From Lathyrus oleraceus (Eukaryota; Streptophyta; Magnoliopsida; Fabales; Fabaceae): a DNA stretch of 64,000 nucleotides. The stretch's first letter is position 1. Each line of letters begins with the position of its first letter. The notes below the pieces were generated by a model. That model saw only the letters and a list, made by a program, of their open reading frames with translations. It was not told where the DNA came from and did no database searches. The stretch lies in contig NC_066584.1 in assembly GCF_024323335.1 (NCBI RefSeq), forward strand, positions 237,937,494 through 238,001,493, written 5' to 3'. A program made the translations under genes and the position numbers. Positions 21,235 to 36,054 of the stretch are shown here, piece by piece.

Positions 21235-24200
21235 TGTAGCGGGGTTTTCGTTACCTTTAGGTTTATTGACTCAACCAAAAGTAAACATACAAGTTCAAGT
21301 CGCCACCGCACTTTTATTTGTCCAAAGGAAAGGCTAAAAAGAGAACAAAAGCCAAGTAAGAAGTTTTATCAAATCAAAAACTAATAAAAATGTCAGAGAT
21401 CTGGGTAAGGGGGTTGGTTATGAAATGGGAAGGTTTTACGCACCCAAAACATCCTTAGTACTCTAAAGGAAACCTTTTTGCAAATGTGTGTTGTAGGTTG
21501 GTATTTGTGAAAATATGTGCAAAATATTGGAGGGATGAGAAGAGAATAGATTATATTTACAAATTTTGTTGTTTGAATGGATGAACCCATTGCCTACGTA
21601 CCATCACAAAGGTAGGATCAAAACCTCGTAGTTTGGGGTAAAAATCACAAAGATTGGTGAATTGATTTGATCAAAAACCTTAAGGTCTTTTGTTATCAAA
21701 GGGAGAAAACTCAACCTAAACCAACAATCCACCATGTGAGGAAAGCTTCAACATACTAGTGAGGGGTTAACCCTATAATAAGCATGGAAGACTCATAATC
21801 CAATCACTAAGGATGAGGTGATATTTACATCAACCCCTATGATAACTCAAACCCATGACTAATGTTTATGACTTTTTTTAACAAAGGTGGCCATTAGAAC
21901 CACAAAATCAACTTGAAGTGAGTTGTATTTACAAGTTAAGTGTATTTACAAAATGAGGTCAAAGTTGGAATAAGATTCATTCACAATGAGTATTAATGAA
22001 AAGATTTTTGAAAAGTCAAAGGCTTAAGGCCTAGGTTTCTAATTTGAAACAAAGTCAAAGTTTTGAAAATGATTTGGCTTTGGTTAGAGTGAGGAGAAGA
22101 AGAGAAGGGCTAGTCCTAAAGCATACAAAGATAAGAGGGGAAAAATAAAACCCTTGGAGTTCCTTTTCTTGAAATCATAGAGATGATTGAAGATGCTCCT
22201 TTCCGTTGGACTTAGCACACAATCAAGCAATCAAACAATTTAGATTCAAGCTCCTAGGATCTCAATTTGGCTTGTCTCTCTTAACTTGCCTACTCGTGAC
22301 AATAGTCTTCTTTACTATCTCAAGATGGAATCCCTATCACACAAGAGAAAACATCAAAAAGTTCACAAAACAATAAGAGGAATGGACAAAGAATGAGTTT
22401 TGGAAAGGAAGTCCTTTGAAGTCAACTTTGAAATTTAGCATTCTAAAGGCATGAGGCCTAGTTGCTCTTCAACAAGTTTAGCATTCTAAAGGCATGAGGC
22501 CTAGTTGCTCTTGAACTCCTTTAAGCGTGAGCATGTACTAATTCTAAGTCCTTTCTCCTTTTTGCATTTGGTCCACACAAACAAACACAAAACCAACACA
22601 AGACAATAATATATTTATATACAATAATAAGCTCAAATGAGCAAAAGGAAAAATGACATAAACATGAAATATGGGCTCAAGTGAGCAAAATGAAAAGCAA
22701 TATGAATAAATGAGCAAGAAACTAAATTGCATTAAAAGTAAATTGCAAGAAATTAAATGCTCAAATTAAAGTTAGTAATTAGTATGGTTATGTTAGTTTG
22801 TCATAAGACAATTTAGCGCTATGTTAAGCAATCGTAAGTGGACTAATGTAGTAGTCACACCTATCTGAGGCCGGTCAATAAAACTATAGGCAAATAAACA
22901 CAAGTTAGAGATCATGACTAGTAAGCCAGGCTCCTAAAACTTGTCATTCCAAAACAAAAGGGGAAGGGCCTTGTATGGACTTTAGGTTTTTTGCTTGACC
23001 AAGAAGCAACCTATCTTGGACACAAAGCAACTCACTTGATCTTGGATCAAGTTGAGTTTGATTTAGATCAAAGAAGGTTAAACTTCTCATTTGTCAAGAC
23101 CAACCATAAGACATTAACTCATTGGCCAAATTAGAAAAAAGAATGGAATGAAGATGAAATGGATGGAAGGAGAATTCAAACAACAAACTCAATTGATCAA
23201 AAGTGAACCAAATCATCATCAATTAATGCTAAACAGAAAAGAAATGAAGATCACAAGTCAATAAGTCAAACATATTTTTGGTATTTTTTTTTGAATTAAA
23301 ATAAATGCAAAAATAAAATAAACAAAATATGGTCGAACCTCAAATTTAATTCAAATCAACTTCAACAAGTCCAATTAAATTCTCATAGGTCTAACATGGT
23401 CAAACAAACTTTGACAAGTTTTCTCAACAATTTTTGAAATCAGAAACTATTTAAAATCAATTAAAAACAATGAAAAATAACACAATATAATTAAAATCTC
23501 AAATAAATCTCAAATCAATTAAGAAATTGATGAGACTATTTTTCATTGACTTATCATGATCCATAGGTGTTATGAAAATATTTTTTTGATTTTTTCAAAT
23601 ATCAGAAAGTATTTAAAAATGAATTAAAACTATTAAAAACCAAATAATTCACAAAAAATATTAAATGAAGTCACAAAAATAATTAAAAATCAAAATATGA
23701 AACTAGATTTTTCAATAGATTTTTTGGCATTGGTCTCATATTTTTGTGACTTCAAATAAAATATTTATGAAATTTTGAAAATAAAAGGAATTAACAGAAA
23801 ATAAGAAAAATAGCAAAAATGCACAGCCATCAGATCATCTCATTAATTGACGTGGCAATGATCATGTGGTTTTGAGACGCGGATACACGATACACTTGAG
23901 TCAAGCGCGCTACACCTTGTATTAAAACAAGTCAACATATGCAATGGCCAAGATTAAAACGTTTCAGCATGATCCAAAGGCTGGGAGGCTACCACGTGGG
24001 GATGGTGGTGGAAACCACCATCTTCTCCGACGATCTAACCAGATCCGGCCACCACACGCAGGAAAATAAACCTCAATGAAAATGAAAAAAGAAGGTATCA
24101 AAATAAAGCTGAGGTGATGTACATCACCTATGTAACCATGGATCATCCTCATAGTTCCTATTTAGAGAGAAACATGAGCTTGAAGATCATGGTGCATGAA

Positions 24201-26095
24201 CTGAAATGCCACGATTTGCAAAATTAAGACCACCACTGGCCTGCCTCATGTGAGAGGACTTCATAAAACAACATAAACCAAAGGAATTCACATTATATTA
24301 CAATATCTAGATCAAGAAAGTTTAGTGTTCTACCTCTGAAATGGAGCTTCAAATATCACGAATTCTCCAAGCTCTTGATATACTTTTGCTTTGGAAGTGT
24401 GATGGTGATGCAAAGTTAAGGAATTGAGCTTTGAAAATCAACTAATGATGTTGAAATTCAAGCTTGAAAGTGAAAGAGAAAACTGGAAATTCCTTTAGTG
24501 AGGGTTTGGTTTTCAATTCAGCAGCAATTCAGATCTCCACTTGGCTGCTAATTAAAGCTCAAGGCACTTCTATCTATAGCTGGATATGGCTGATTCCCAC
24601 GCTTCCTTCATGTGCATGATCATTTGAATTTTGGTGCATGGGCCTGTACAGGCGCGTGCAAACCCCAAAGGTGGATGCAAAAGTTTTCTTAGATCATGAT
24701 AGCACCATTTGGTCGTGTGCATTGGACTGAAACAACTTGCATTTCAAGTTTTCACCATAAAATATCAAAATGAACATGATGAAAGAGCTCTTCGAAACTC
24801 ACCCATAAAAAGTCCAAAAAATTAATGTGAGTAATGGTTATAAATCTCTTGAAATAAGGAACAAAAGTCATGTTGGGAAAAAATTTATTTGGAGTTTGGA
24901 AATTTATGAAAACTGGCTGTGAAGATTTGGGTACAAAACATGTCTAGGTTCTCCTTTGAATTTTTTTGCCAAAAGAAAGCCTCTTCAAGCCCCTTTGTTT
25001 TAATGATGCAAGCATCAAATGGAAAAACCTCTAACATAAAAGTTGTAGATCTTTTCAAGATGATCAATTTAGACTTACATTTTGCATCATTTGAGTTTTT
25101 CATGAGAAAGTTATGGGCACTTGAAGTTGGACAGTTTTCAAATTCAATGACTTAGGTCCAAAGTGACCTATAATGTTTTGTATTATCACATGTATTTATT
25201 TTAGGATTATGAAATTTTGTCCAACATAAAATTTTAATTAAACATCTTAAAATTTCCAATTCATTTGGTCTCACCTCAAAATCATAAAAATTGAGGAAGT
25301 TAGGTCCTTGGGAAGTTGACCCAAAATTAGGGTTTTAGTCAAAATGACCTATAATATTTTGAAATGAATGATGACCTTCCAAGTTTCAAATAGATTTTTG
25401 ATGAACATGAAATTTGTTCATATGGTTATTAAGAACATTATTTCTCTTGGGGTTATCTTCATTTTGAAAACACATCACAAGTTGTATCTTAGTGATCTTC
25501 AGTTTAGTCAGATGACTTGTCTGGTCAACTTTTCAAGGCCAAACTTCAAATCTAGATGAATGAATGATTGAGGAACATAAAATAAGCTCATATATGCATA
25601 AAATAATGAATTAAAGAACTTACCTTGATTAAATTTAATCATAGGTTGAGGTTGCTTCATGAGCAAGGCACAGTTAGTGCACAATTGAATTAGGGTTTCC
25701 TTCGGAAACAATCCTCAAGCCCTTTGGGTTATCTTGATCAAATTGGAAAATTGAGATACTTGGGAGACATATATGATGATTAGGAACTTTGTGGACCATT
25801 TTCGTGCTTGTTCTCATCTTCATCTAGCCACTTCATTGAGCTTGGGAGCCTCCTATGAGAATAGGAGCACATGATCACTTGAGCTTCAAAACAAAAAGAG
25901 TTAGTGACATATTTTTGTGCTTTTGGTTAGTAAACAAATAAGAAAAGCAATAATATACAATACAAGAATGCTTGGTGATATCAAACCACTCACACAAGTC
26001 CCACCCCCTAGGGTTAAGGAGCCACACATGCTATGATCCTTGAGGCAATGCACTGAGCAATGATATGAGGTCATGAGGGATCTTAGGGTCTTACA
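21235..26095 (-). repeat. 3' LTR of element C
   Basis: On the + strand it runs from TGTAGCGGGG to GGTCTTACA (4861 bp). It is the reverse-orientation counterpart of the LTR of D (31234-36054), sharing for instance the block around 22820-22900 with 34440-34550. The TATA position has decayed to CTATAGATAG near 24573-24582. No gene is visible; it is AT-rich throughout. Confidence 0.85.
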
Positions 26096-29000
26096 GATAC
26101 CCCTATTTTAGGTCATTCTAGCCAGAGAAATGAAGGTTAAAATCTTCGTCTCGACACGGTAGAATGAGCTTAAATAATAACAAAGAGACGAATTTTGGTC
26201 TCTAAGAGACCTCATGATGCAAATGTATGCATGCAAAAATAAAATCTTCATGGTGAATAATTGCCACAAAGGAAAAGAAATCGGGAGAGACTGAAAATCC
26301 ATAGGAATAACACATTCACTAGGGAGAGAAAGACTCTAGGGAAAATAAGGTAAAAATGCGTGAGCAGGTCACGACTTGAAAACTTGCTGGGAGACACGAA
26401 GGGATTCCACGAAAATAAATTGATGGAAAGACTCGAGCTGACGCAAAGATGCATGTATTAGGGAATATGCCAATACAACAAAACTATCCATAAAGGATAC
26501 TTCGGATAAAAATCTGGACTCATACGGGGATGTCCACAAAGGACTCAGCTGAGGAAGAAACAACAAGATATTACCGGCTACTGGGTAATAAACTCAAAGA
26601 GAGACATGTTATCAAAAGATCGACTACTGGGTGAGAGAATCAACATGCTCAGGGAGAAAGAATATCTAAGACTCGTATAAGGGTGAGAGATATCAATCAT
26701 CCGAAACCTCTGAAGAGGACCCAAAAGGCACATCTCAACTCAGGAAAAACTGACTCCACAGGGGACAAAAAGTCATAATAGGGAGCAGAAGGAAGGAACA
26801 CCATGGATACCGGTTACTGGGCATATAATAGGTGACCTACCAGGCGTTAATTGGGAACATATCCAAGACACTCATCATCCGAAAGGAGGGATTAAAAAGC
26901 AAACTCGACTTACAGGATGGGCATTCGATTCCACGAGGAAATGCGAATCTTACTCAACTGGGGAAGAAAAAGACTTTGACTAAAGAGCGCATGAGACATA
27001 TTATCTATTACCGTCATAACATAGATAACACATTCGCATGGAAGATTATCCACAACTGGTTACTGGGTTAATAACGGATAAATCGACCGAAAAGAAAGGA
27101 CATCAAGATACCAGGTACTAGGTATAAAATGATGAACAATCAAAAGGAGAAATAATCATTACCAAACAAGGGTAAATGAAAGATGACTCGTTGGGGATAC
27201 ATTGACAAGAGCAACTATCCAAGAGATATATCACCGGTTACCAGGTGGTGTACTAAAAAACGAAGGAATATCGATACCGGTTATTGGGTAAAGATAACCA
27301 ACAAAAAGGGGATTACATATACCGGTTACTGGGTAGAAAACCACAAAAATAGGACTTACAACTACCAGTTACTGGGCAGAAGACCACATAAATCCGCTGG
27401 GGAAAATATGGACAATTACTGGTTACTGAGCAATTGAACAACTAAATCACAGGGAACTACAGGGGATAACAAGAAATGAGTCAATCTAGGAACAATCTAG
27501 AAAGACATAATCAAACAAGACTCAACCCGATGAGGATATAACTCAGGGGAGTAATTCCATCCCGATACACAACCGGGGAGGAAACTGAAACAATAATCAT
27601 CCACGAGGACATAACTCAGTGGGGAAGAAAGAAGGAAAGATAAACATTTTCTGCCTATGGGGCTGATTCTATATGAAGAGATCAGACACAAACATCTGCT
27701 TAGGAAAGAATATTTCACAAATAGCAGGAGATAACAAGCAAAGATATATGGCAAAGAATGCATCATGAATATCTGAATGCTATGATTATGCATGTATATG
27801 CGTGATTTATGTATGATTAATGCTGACAGACAGACATATCTAACACAAACAGGCTCAAGAGCCACGAACGAACATCCGGCGCAATATCTTCAAAAAGAAA
27901 GACAAGGCCCACAGGAGAAATCAGTTCTGGTGGGGATGATCTAATACCAGGAGACATAGATCACTGCTGGGGATAGGCAAAGGTCACAGCTTCCGACTGC
28001 CGGGGATCTTCCAACAATTCTCGGGAACAGGTGGCTGAATACCAATAAGATCCGTCGTAGAAGAAACTCTACTGGGGAACTTATCAAGGAATGATGTGAA
28101 ACTCTATGGAGAACAACCGCCAAACAGATGCTCATCAATCAAAACACTCCCTTTTATCTGCTGGAGAGATATCTCTACTAAAGGGAGAAAGAACAATTTG
28201 CTCCGTTGGGGAAGGAAACAACATATCTTCCTCATCATATCAATAACTTAGAAGAAATCTTCCAACACAGAGGGGATACAAATTACCAAACTTGGATCAA
28301 GCAAACCTGTAGGGGATGAATTGTAGGCAACCCTACTGAGGATAAATTGCTAGTACTCCCGAAGGAACTGCCTTGGCTGAGGGAATTGGAAACAAATCCT
28401 TCGTCAACACGTGACATGCTAGGGATGAACAGAGAAACAAGCCCTTCACAAACTGCTCTAGACAACTTCTTGCTGATGAAACAACTGAAAGTTGATGAAG
28501 TGGATATCAACAATACTAGAATATGAACAAATGTCTTACCTTTTGGAAATCGTACTATCCTTGGGAGAGCACTGAAGACATTCCATTTATCCTTTTTAGT
28601 CTTTGTGAATGTTCATTTTGTTTAAAACGGTTTATAAAAACTTTATTCGTTTAAAACAATGATATTCATCAGTTAAAAACATGCAAACATTTGTTAAACA
28701 GAAACAAATAAGAGTGCAAAGAATTGGATAAAGGCTCAAACTGATTTAATAGAATGGTGGTCCGTAAATGGCGAGACTCCATGGATCTTTACAATTTTGA
28801 AATTGGTGATATACATGGAAAAAGGGCTACATTGAACATAATGACCGTTTCTCCACCAACTCTGAATCTAATGTATTTGAAGCTTCAGTTGACGATGACT
28901 GAGCGAGAATCTCTGACAGAAGACAATGTAGAGCAAAGTCTTGTCAGGATGCAGTTACTTGCCAAATCCCTAATTTTTGCCTAGATTGCCCCAGGGTGAG

Positions 29001-29153
29001 GCACTCAATCTAGCGGGATATATATATTCATTTTTTTATGTGTCTAACTTTTGCCTGGATCCCCCTTTCGGGTTTTCAATCAACTGAGACACTCATTTTT
29101 GCCTAAGCCGCCCTTTCGGGTTTTGAACTTAGCGAGCTATTCTGTTTTTATTT
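26096..29153 (-). other. 3' UTR of element C with polypurine tract
   Basis: Next to the LTR the reverse complement of cctaaaataggggtatc forms the polypurine tract. About 26570-27440 contains repeated accggttactgggta units, as in A, B and E. It is non-coding and ends at the integrase stop. Confidence 0.75.
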
Positions 29154-31233
29154 TTAGGCGAAGTATTTCTTGACTGCATATGAATTCACAGGACGAGTGA
29201 AATCCTCCCCATCCATAGTTGTAAGCAACAAAGCACCGCCTGAAAAGGCTCTCTTAACAACATATGGACCTTCATAGTTTGTAGTCCACTTGCCCTTGAA
29301 ATCGGGCGCGAAAGACAAGACTTTCTTGAGCACAAGATCACCTTCTCGGAACACATGAGGTTTGACCTTCTTATCAAAGGCTTTCTTCATCCTTTGTTGA
29401 TATAACTGACCATGGCACATGGCAGTTAATCTTTTCTCTTTAATCAAATTCAGCTGGTCATAACGACTCTGAACCCATTCAACCTCAATCAACTTGGCTT
29501 CCATCAAGACTCTCATTGATGGGATCTCAACCTCCATGGGGAGCACAACCTCCATGCCATACACAAGAGAGAAAGGGGTTGCCCATGTTGAAGTGCAAAC
29601 AGATGTACGATAACCATGCAGAGCAAATGGCAACATCTCATGCCAATCTTTGTACGTAACAACCATCTTCTAAATAATTTTCTTGATGTTCTTGTTAGCA
29701 GCTTCAACAGCCTCATTCATCTTGGGTCTATAGGGAGAAGAATTATGATGTGCAATCTTGAACTCTCTACGCAGCTCTTTCATCATCTTGTTGTTCAAGT
29801 TAGATCCATTATCAGTAATGATCTTATCTGGTACACCATATCGGCATATGAGTTGATTCTTGATAAACTTCACAACCACCTGCCTGGTCACATTCGCATA
29901 CGATGCCGCTTCTACCCTCTTGGTGAAGTAATCAATAGCTACGAGAATAAAACGGTGACTGTTTGACGCCTTTGGTTCAATCATGTCAATTCCCCACATG
30001 GAGAAAGGCCATGGTGAGGAAATAACATTCAGAAGTGTCGGGGGAATATGAATCTTATCCGCATAAATCTGACACTTGTGGCATTTCTTCACATATTTGC
30101 AACAATTAGACTCCATTTTCAGCCAATAATAGCCGGCTCTCAACATCTTCTTAGCCATAGCATGTCCATTGGAATGAGTACCAAAGGAACCTTCATGGAC
30201 TTTAGTCATCAACAAGTCTGCTTCGTGTCTATCCACGCATCTGAGCAGAACCATGTTAAAATTCCTCTTGTAAAACACATCACTATTAAGGTAGAAACTT
30301 CCAGATAATCTCCTCAAAGTCTTCTTATCCTTAACAGACGCCCCAGGCGGGTAAGTCTGATTCTGAAGAAAACACTTGATATCATAATACCATGGCCTAT
30401 CATCTTTTACTTCCTCAACTGCAAACACATGAGCTGGTCTATCCAAGCGCATCACGGTAATATTCGGAACTTCATTCCAATACTTCACTATGATCATTGA
30501 AGCAAGCGTAGCAAGAGCATCCGCCATCCGATTCTCATCTCGAGGAATATGATGAAAGTCAACCTCAGTAAAGAAAGTTGAAATCCTCCTCACATAATCT
30601 CTATATGGGATGAGGCCAGGCTGATTCGTCTCCCATTCACCCTTAATCTGATTAACAACAAGGGCCGAATCACCATAAACATCAAGATGTTTGATCCTAA
30701 GATCAATACATTCCTCCAAACCCATAATACAAGCCTCATACTTTGCCATGTTATTCGTGCATTTGAAAGTTAGCCTTGTTGTAAAAGGAAAATGTGTGTC
30801 CTGAGGAGTAATAATCACTTCCCCAATACCATTTCCATACTGATTAACAACACCATCGAACACCATACCCCATTGGGAACCGGGCTCTGGCCCTTCATCG
30901 AGCGTAGGCTCATCATAATCTTTCATCTTCAAATACAAAATCTCCTCATCAGGGAAGTCGTATTGAACAGACTGATAATCTTCAATTGGTTGATGTGCCA
31001 GATGGTCAGCCAAGATACTACATTTAATAGCTTTCTGAGCTCGATGCTCAATATCATACTCAGATAACAACATCTGCCAACGGGCAATCCTCCCAGTTAA
31101 AGCAGGCTTCTCAAAGATATACTTGATTGGATCCATTTTGGATATCAACCAAGTCGTATGATTCAGCATATACTGGCGCAAACGCTTAGCAGCTAAAGCC
31201 AAAGCACATCATGTCTTCTCAAGCGTTGAGTAT
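29154..31233 (-). pseudogene. RNase H and integrase part of element C pol
   Basis: Going leftwards: the end of the Ty3-type RNase H (AAKRLRQYML), an archaeal-type second RNase H (MVFDGVVNQYGNG ... NQIKGEWETN ... PRDENRMADALATLAS), an HHCC zinc motif (HEGSFGTHSNGH with KKCHKCQ), the integrase core (GIDMIEPK, TDNGSNL, MNEAVEAANK) and the C-terminal tail ending VKKYFA. There are stops TGA at 31209-31211 and TAG at 29670-29672. In the second RNase H the usual MAEYEA motif reads MAKYEA, losing the likely catalytic Glu. The frame is cut at its right end by the insertion of D. Confidence 0.9.
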
Positions 31234-34200
31234 TGTAAGACCCTAATTTTGACCCTAAGATCCCTCATGGCATCATATCCTTGCACATTGCATTTACCTC
31301 AAGGATCATAGCATCTTGGCTCCTTAACCCTAGGGTTGGGACTTGTGTGAGTGGTTTGAGACCCCTAAGCATGCTTGAATTGTATATTATTGCTTTTCTT
31401 ATTTTGTTTACTAACCAAAAGCACACACATATGTCACTAACTTTGTTTGTTTTGTAGCTTGAGCAATCATAAGATCTGAGGCTCCTAGGAGGCCCTATGC
31501 CCATTGAAGTGGCCAGGTGAAGGTGAAAGCAAGCATGAAAATGGTTCACAAGGCTCTAATTCATCATATATGCCTCCCAAGTATCTCAATTTGTCAATTT
31601 TATCAAAGCAAACCAAAGGGCTTGAGGATTGTTTCCCAAGGAAACCCTAATTCAACTGTCCATCAACTATGCCTTGCTCATGAAGAAACCTCAACCTATG
31701 ATCAAATACAATCAAGGGAAGTTATTACATTCATCATTTCATGCATATTTGAGCTTATTTGAGTGTCCTCAATCATTAATTCATCAATATTTGAGGCATG
31801 GACTTGAGAAGTTGATCAGTCAATTCATCTGACTATTTTGAAGTACACTGAGACCTAACTTTTGATGTGTTTGTCAAATGGAGATGAACCCAAGCGAAAA
31901 AATGTTATTAAGAACCATATGAACAACTTTCATGTTCATCAAAAATTGATTTGAAGCTTGGAAGGTCATCATCCATTTCAAAACATTATAGGTCATTTTG
32001 ACTGAAACCCTAATTTTGGGTCAACTGCCCAAGAGCATAACTCATTCATTTTTCATGATTTTGATGTGGGATCAAATGCATTGGAAAGTATAAGATATCT
32101 ACTTAATTTGTTATGTTTAGAAAATTTTCATAATCCTAAACTAAATACATGTGATAATGCAAAACATTATAGGTCACTTTGGACCAAAACCATTGAAATG
32201 TGAAAAAGTCCAACTTCAAGTGCCCATAACGTTCTCATCAAAAATCCAAATGATTCAAAATGTGAGTCCAAATTGATTTTATTGAAAATATATACAACTT
32301 TTATGTTGGAGGGTTTATCATTTGGAGCTTGCATCATTGAAACAGAAGGGCTTGAAGTTGGCCCATTTTGGAAATTTTCACATACACATGTTTTGCACCT
32401 TGCACTTTATGATCAATTTTCACCAATTTCCAAATTCCAAATGAAGTTTTGTTCAACATAGAATTTGATCCTCATGTCAAGAGCTTTCCAACCATTACCC
32501 ATAAGGCTATGTTTTATTTTTGGAAATATCATTTTCGAAGAGGATAATATTTTAGTGTATTTTTGGAAACAAGTTGAAAACACACTGCACAAGCTGATTG
32601 CATCCATTTTGCACGACCATTCCATCACATTATGATCTCAGCTTGCCAAACCAAGTGGAATTGGGCCCTCCATGCGCCTGTACAGGCCCATGCATGGAGG
32701 CCCTTTCCATCCATGCATATGCATTGCTCATGCATACCTTCTCCATTTGCTATAAATAAGTGCACAAGGCTTCATAATTCCACAACCTGAAGGCGCCTAT
32801 TATGCTGCAAGAATCCCTCCATAGCCTCACTTAAATGATCTCTCTCTTTCTCTTCAAATTTTCAGATATGAATTTCAATTTCATTGATTGATTTTTAGAC
32901 TCATAGTTCCTTAACCTTGCTTCATCTTCATCCCTAGACTAGACTGCAAGAAAAAGCTTTGAAGAATCGTGCTCTCAAGATCCACATTTCAGAGGTGGAC
33001 ATCCAAACTTTTTTTCTTCGAAACACCTTGTTTATAGCTTGTTTCTTGCATTTATTAGGTTGGCTGAAGTCCTCTCATTAGAGGCAACATAACTGTGCTT
33101 TGAATTTTGAAAATCCATTAAGTTTCAGTTGAACACCATATTTTTCAACCTCTGATTTCTCTCTCTATGGAAGTCTAGAGTGGAAATAGATGGCACAGGG
33201 GTGATGCACATCACCCCAGCTTTCCATTGATGTATAGATCATGGCATTTGATGGAGGTTGCCATGTCTGCAACTTTCACCGGAACCGGAGGTCTCGCCGA
33301 AGAAAACGGCGGTGTACACCGTCCCAACTCCAGATCAAGCCATGGTCGTTGGATCTTTCTTCCAGATCTAATATGGACCTTCCTTTGTTATGACTTATTT
33401 AATGGCCAGGTGTTTCGCTTTGACTTGAGTGTATGATGGACGCGCGCTCATGATCTGTCTGATGCGCCAACTCAATTAATGAGCTTACATCCAACGCCTC
33501 ACGCTTTTCCTTTTTTTTATTTCTTATTTTAATTTTAATTTTATTTCTTTTATTCCATTTCATTTCAAAAAATCATATCTCACTCATTATTGGTCCAAAA
33601 AATGTGAGACCAATTGCATTATTTCTCTTTTAATTTCTAGTTTCAAAAAATGATTTTTAATATTTTTTATTTTATCATTTGATATTTTTTTATGAATTTT
33701 CTCTTTTTTGGTTATTTTTAATTCATTTTAAATAGTTTTCAATATCCAAAAAATACAAAAATATTCTCTCAACCTCTTTGAATGATTATGGATCTATGAA
33801 AAATATTCTCATCAATTTATTAATTGATTTGAGATTTATTTGAGATTTTAATTCAATTAGGTTATTTTTATGCATTTTTAATTGATTAAAAATAGTTTCT
33901 GGTTTCTAAAAAATGCTGAAATTTTTTGTCAAACTTTATTTGACCTTGTTGAACTTAGGATGATCCATTTGAACTTTTCAAAGTTGATTTGAAATGGATT
34001 TGAAGTTTGACCTTTAATTGTTTATTTTAATTCAAGTATTATTTTTATTTTTGAAAAATACCAAAAATATTTTATTTGTTTCTTGACTTCTAAGCTTCAT
34101 CTTGCTTCTGTTTATTAATGTTTGACCTTGGTTCCATCTATCTTTGGTGAATGTATGTTGATTACTTCACTTGAATTTCCATTAATGTTCTTTCTTATTC

Positions 34201-36054
34201 ATTTTCTTCTTTTTCTTTTTTTGATCAATGAGTTAAATATTGGTGGTTAGCCTTGATGTATGGGAGGTTTAACCTTCCTTGATTCAAATCTAATTCATCT
34301 TGATCATGGATCAAGTGAATGGATTTGAATTAAGGATAGGTTGCTTCCTAATCAAGCAAAGAACCTAAATCAATACAAGATCATTTCTCATCTTCTTTTG
34401 GCATGGCAAGTTGTAGGAGCTTGATTCACTAATCAAGATCTCTAACTTGTGTTATTGCCTATATTTTATTGACCGACCTCAGATAGGTGTGACTACTACA
34501 TTAGTCCACTTACGATTGCTTAACATAGCGCTAAATTGCCTTATGGCACACTAACACTAACCATTAACCATTAACATTTAATTCTTGCACTTTACATTTA
34601 TGCAATTTAATATTCTTGTACATATTATTCATTTGCTTTTGCCCTTTGCTCATTTGAGCACATGTTTATGTTAATGCAATTTTCCTTTTGCTCACTTGAG
34701 CACATAATTGTGTATATATTATTGTGCTTGTATTTTGTCTTGATTGTTGGGAACCAAATGCTAAATGGACAAAAGGACTTAGATTCTAGGATATTCCCTA
34801 TGCAAAAATGGAGTAAAAAAGGCCTTAATGTTGAAGATGGATTAGAAGGACCAAATCTCTAAACTCACTCTTCTCCATTCTTGGTTTACATTATGGAACT
34901 TTTTGATGTGTGTGCTTTTGTGCAAGGGATTCCCATTTGAGCCAAATTGAAGAACCATTGTCATGTGCATCTAAAGTGAGGGATACAAGAGCCATTGGAA
35001 GGTTCCTAAGAGCTTTGCTTGATTGATTGGTTGTTTGAGTATACACTTGTTTTCTTGCTTATTCCAAAGGATGGGAGATACTTGGATCATTAATATGATC
35101 TCAAGAAGGGAACTCCATTTCTGGTCTTGTCTCTTTTTCTTCATCTTTGTATGTTTAGCACTTAGCCATTCTTCTTCTTCCCTCCACTCTAACCCAAGGC
35201 AAAACTTTTGTGCAAACATTAACATTTGTTTTCAAACATTAGAAACCTAAGCATTATGCTTTTGATTTTCAAACTTTCTTTTCATAACACTTATTTTGAA
35301 TTAAATCCTTAAGTCAACTTTGACCATATTTTGTTAATACTTTTCATTGGTAAATATAACTCATTCAAATGTTTTGTGGTTTCAATGGCCACTTATTATC
35401 AAAAAGTTTTCATAACCTTTATCTATTAGGTTTGAGTTATCCTTGAGGTAGATATAATACTCACCTATATCCTTAGTGATGGATAATGAGTCTTCCATGC
35501 TTATTATAGGGTTAACCCCTCACTAGCATGTTGAAGTTATCCTCACATGGTGGATTTGTGGTTTTAGGTTGAGTTTTCTCCCTGGGATAACAAAAGACCT
35601 TAAGGCTTTTGGACCAATCAATCCACCAACTTGTTTTGAGATTTTTACCCCGAACTATGAGGTTTTGATCCTACCTTTGTGATGGTACGTAGGCAATGGG
35701 TTTATCCAATCAAACACAAAAATTGTAAATAATTTGTACATTCTTCTCTCGTCTCCCCAATCATGTTTGCACAAATAATTTTCACAAATACCAACCTACC
35801 TTACAACAATTGTGAAAAGGGCTCCCTAGGAGTACCTAGGATGTTTTGGGTGCTTAAAACCTTCCCATTGCATAACCAACCCCCTTACCCCGATCTCTGA
35901 CATTTTTATTAGTTTTTGATTCGATGAAACTTCTCGGTTTTTGTTCGCTTTCTAACCTTTCCTTTGGACAAATAGAAGTGCGGTGGCGACTCAAATTGTA
36001 TGGTTTACTTTTGATTTACTCAATAAATCTAAAGGTAACGAATACCCCGCTACA
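31234..36054 (+). repeat. 5' LTR of element D
   Basis: It runs from TGTAAGACCC to CCCGCTACA (4821 bp) and is followed by a PBS, so it is a 5' LTR in + orientation. It interrupts the pol of C with left flank AGTAT (31229-31233). The TATA box TATAAATAAG is intact at 32751-32760. It belongs to the same subfamily as the LTR of C in inverted orientation. No coding sequence is seen. Confidence 0.85.
32751..32760 (+). promoter_or_regulatory. TATA box of the D LTR
   Basis: TATAAATAAG lies 1.5 kb into the LTR, at the position matching the TATA box of the E 3' LTR (59577-59585). Confidence 0.6.

Larger units (their letters stand above)
21235..31233 (-). mobile_element. Element C: Ogre-like, 3' half, interrupted by D
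   Basis: Going leftwards on the - strand it shows RNase H and integrase, a 3' UTR, a polypurine tract and a 4.86-kb 3' LTR. It was inserted into A just downstream of the integrase stop of A; the left flanking 5-mer is GGTTC (21230-21234). Its pol is cut at 31233 by the LTR of D. The remaining RT, gag, ORF1 and 5' LTR must lie right of the window. Confidence 0.82.

Noticed and set aside
29616..31067. + strand ORFs opposite the C integrase
   Set aside because: Shadows of the - strand pol frame. Similar shadows occur opposite E pol (52081-54789).
31517..31832. ORFs in the LTR of D, similar to one at 25508-25711
   Set aside because: They correspond to the same LTR stretch in inverted copies and contain no recognisable domain.
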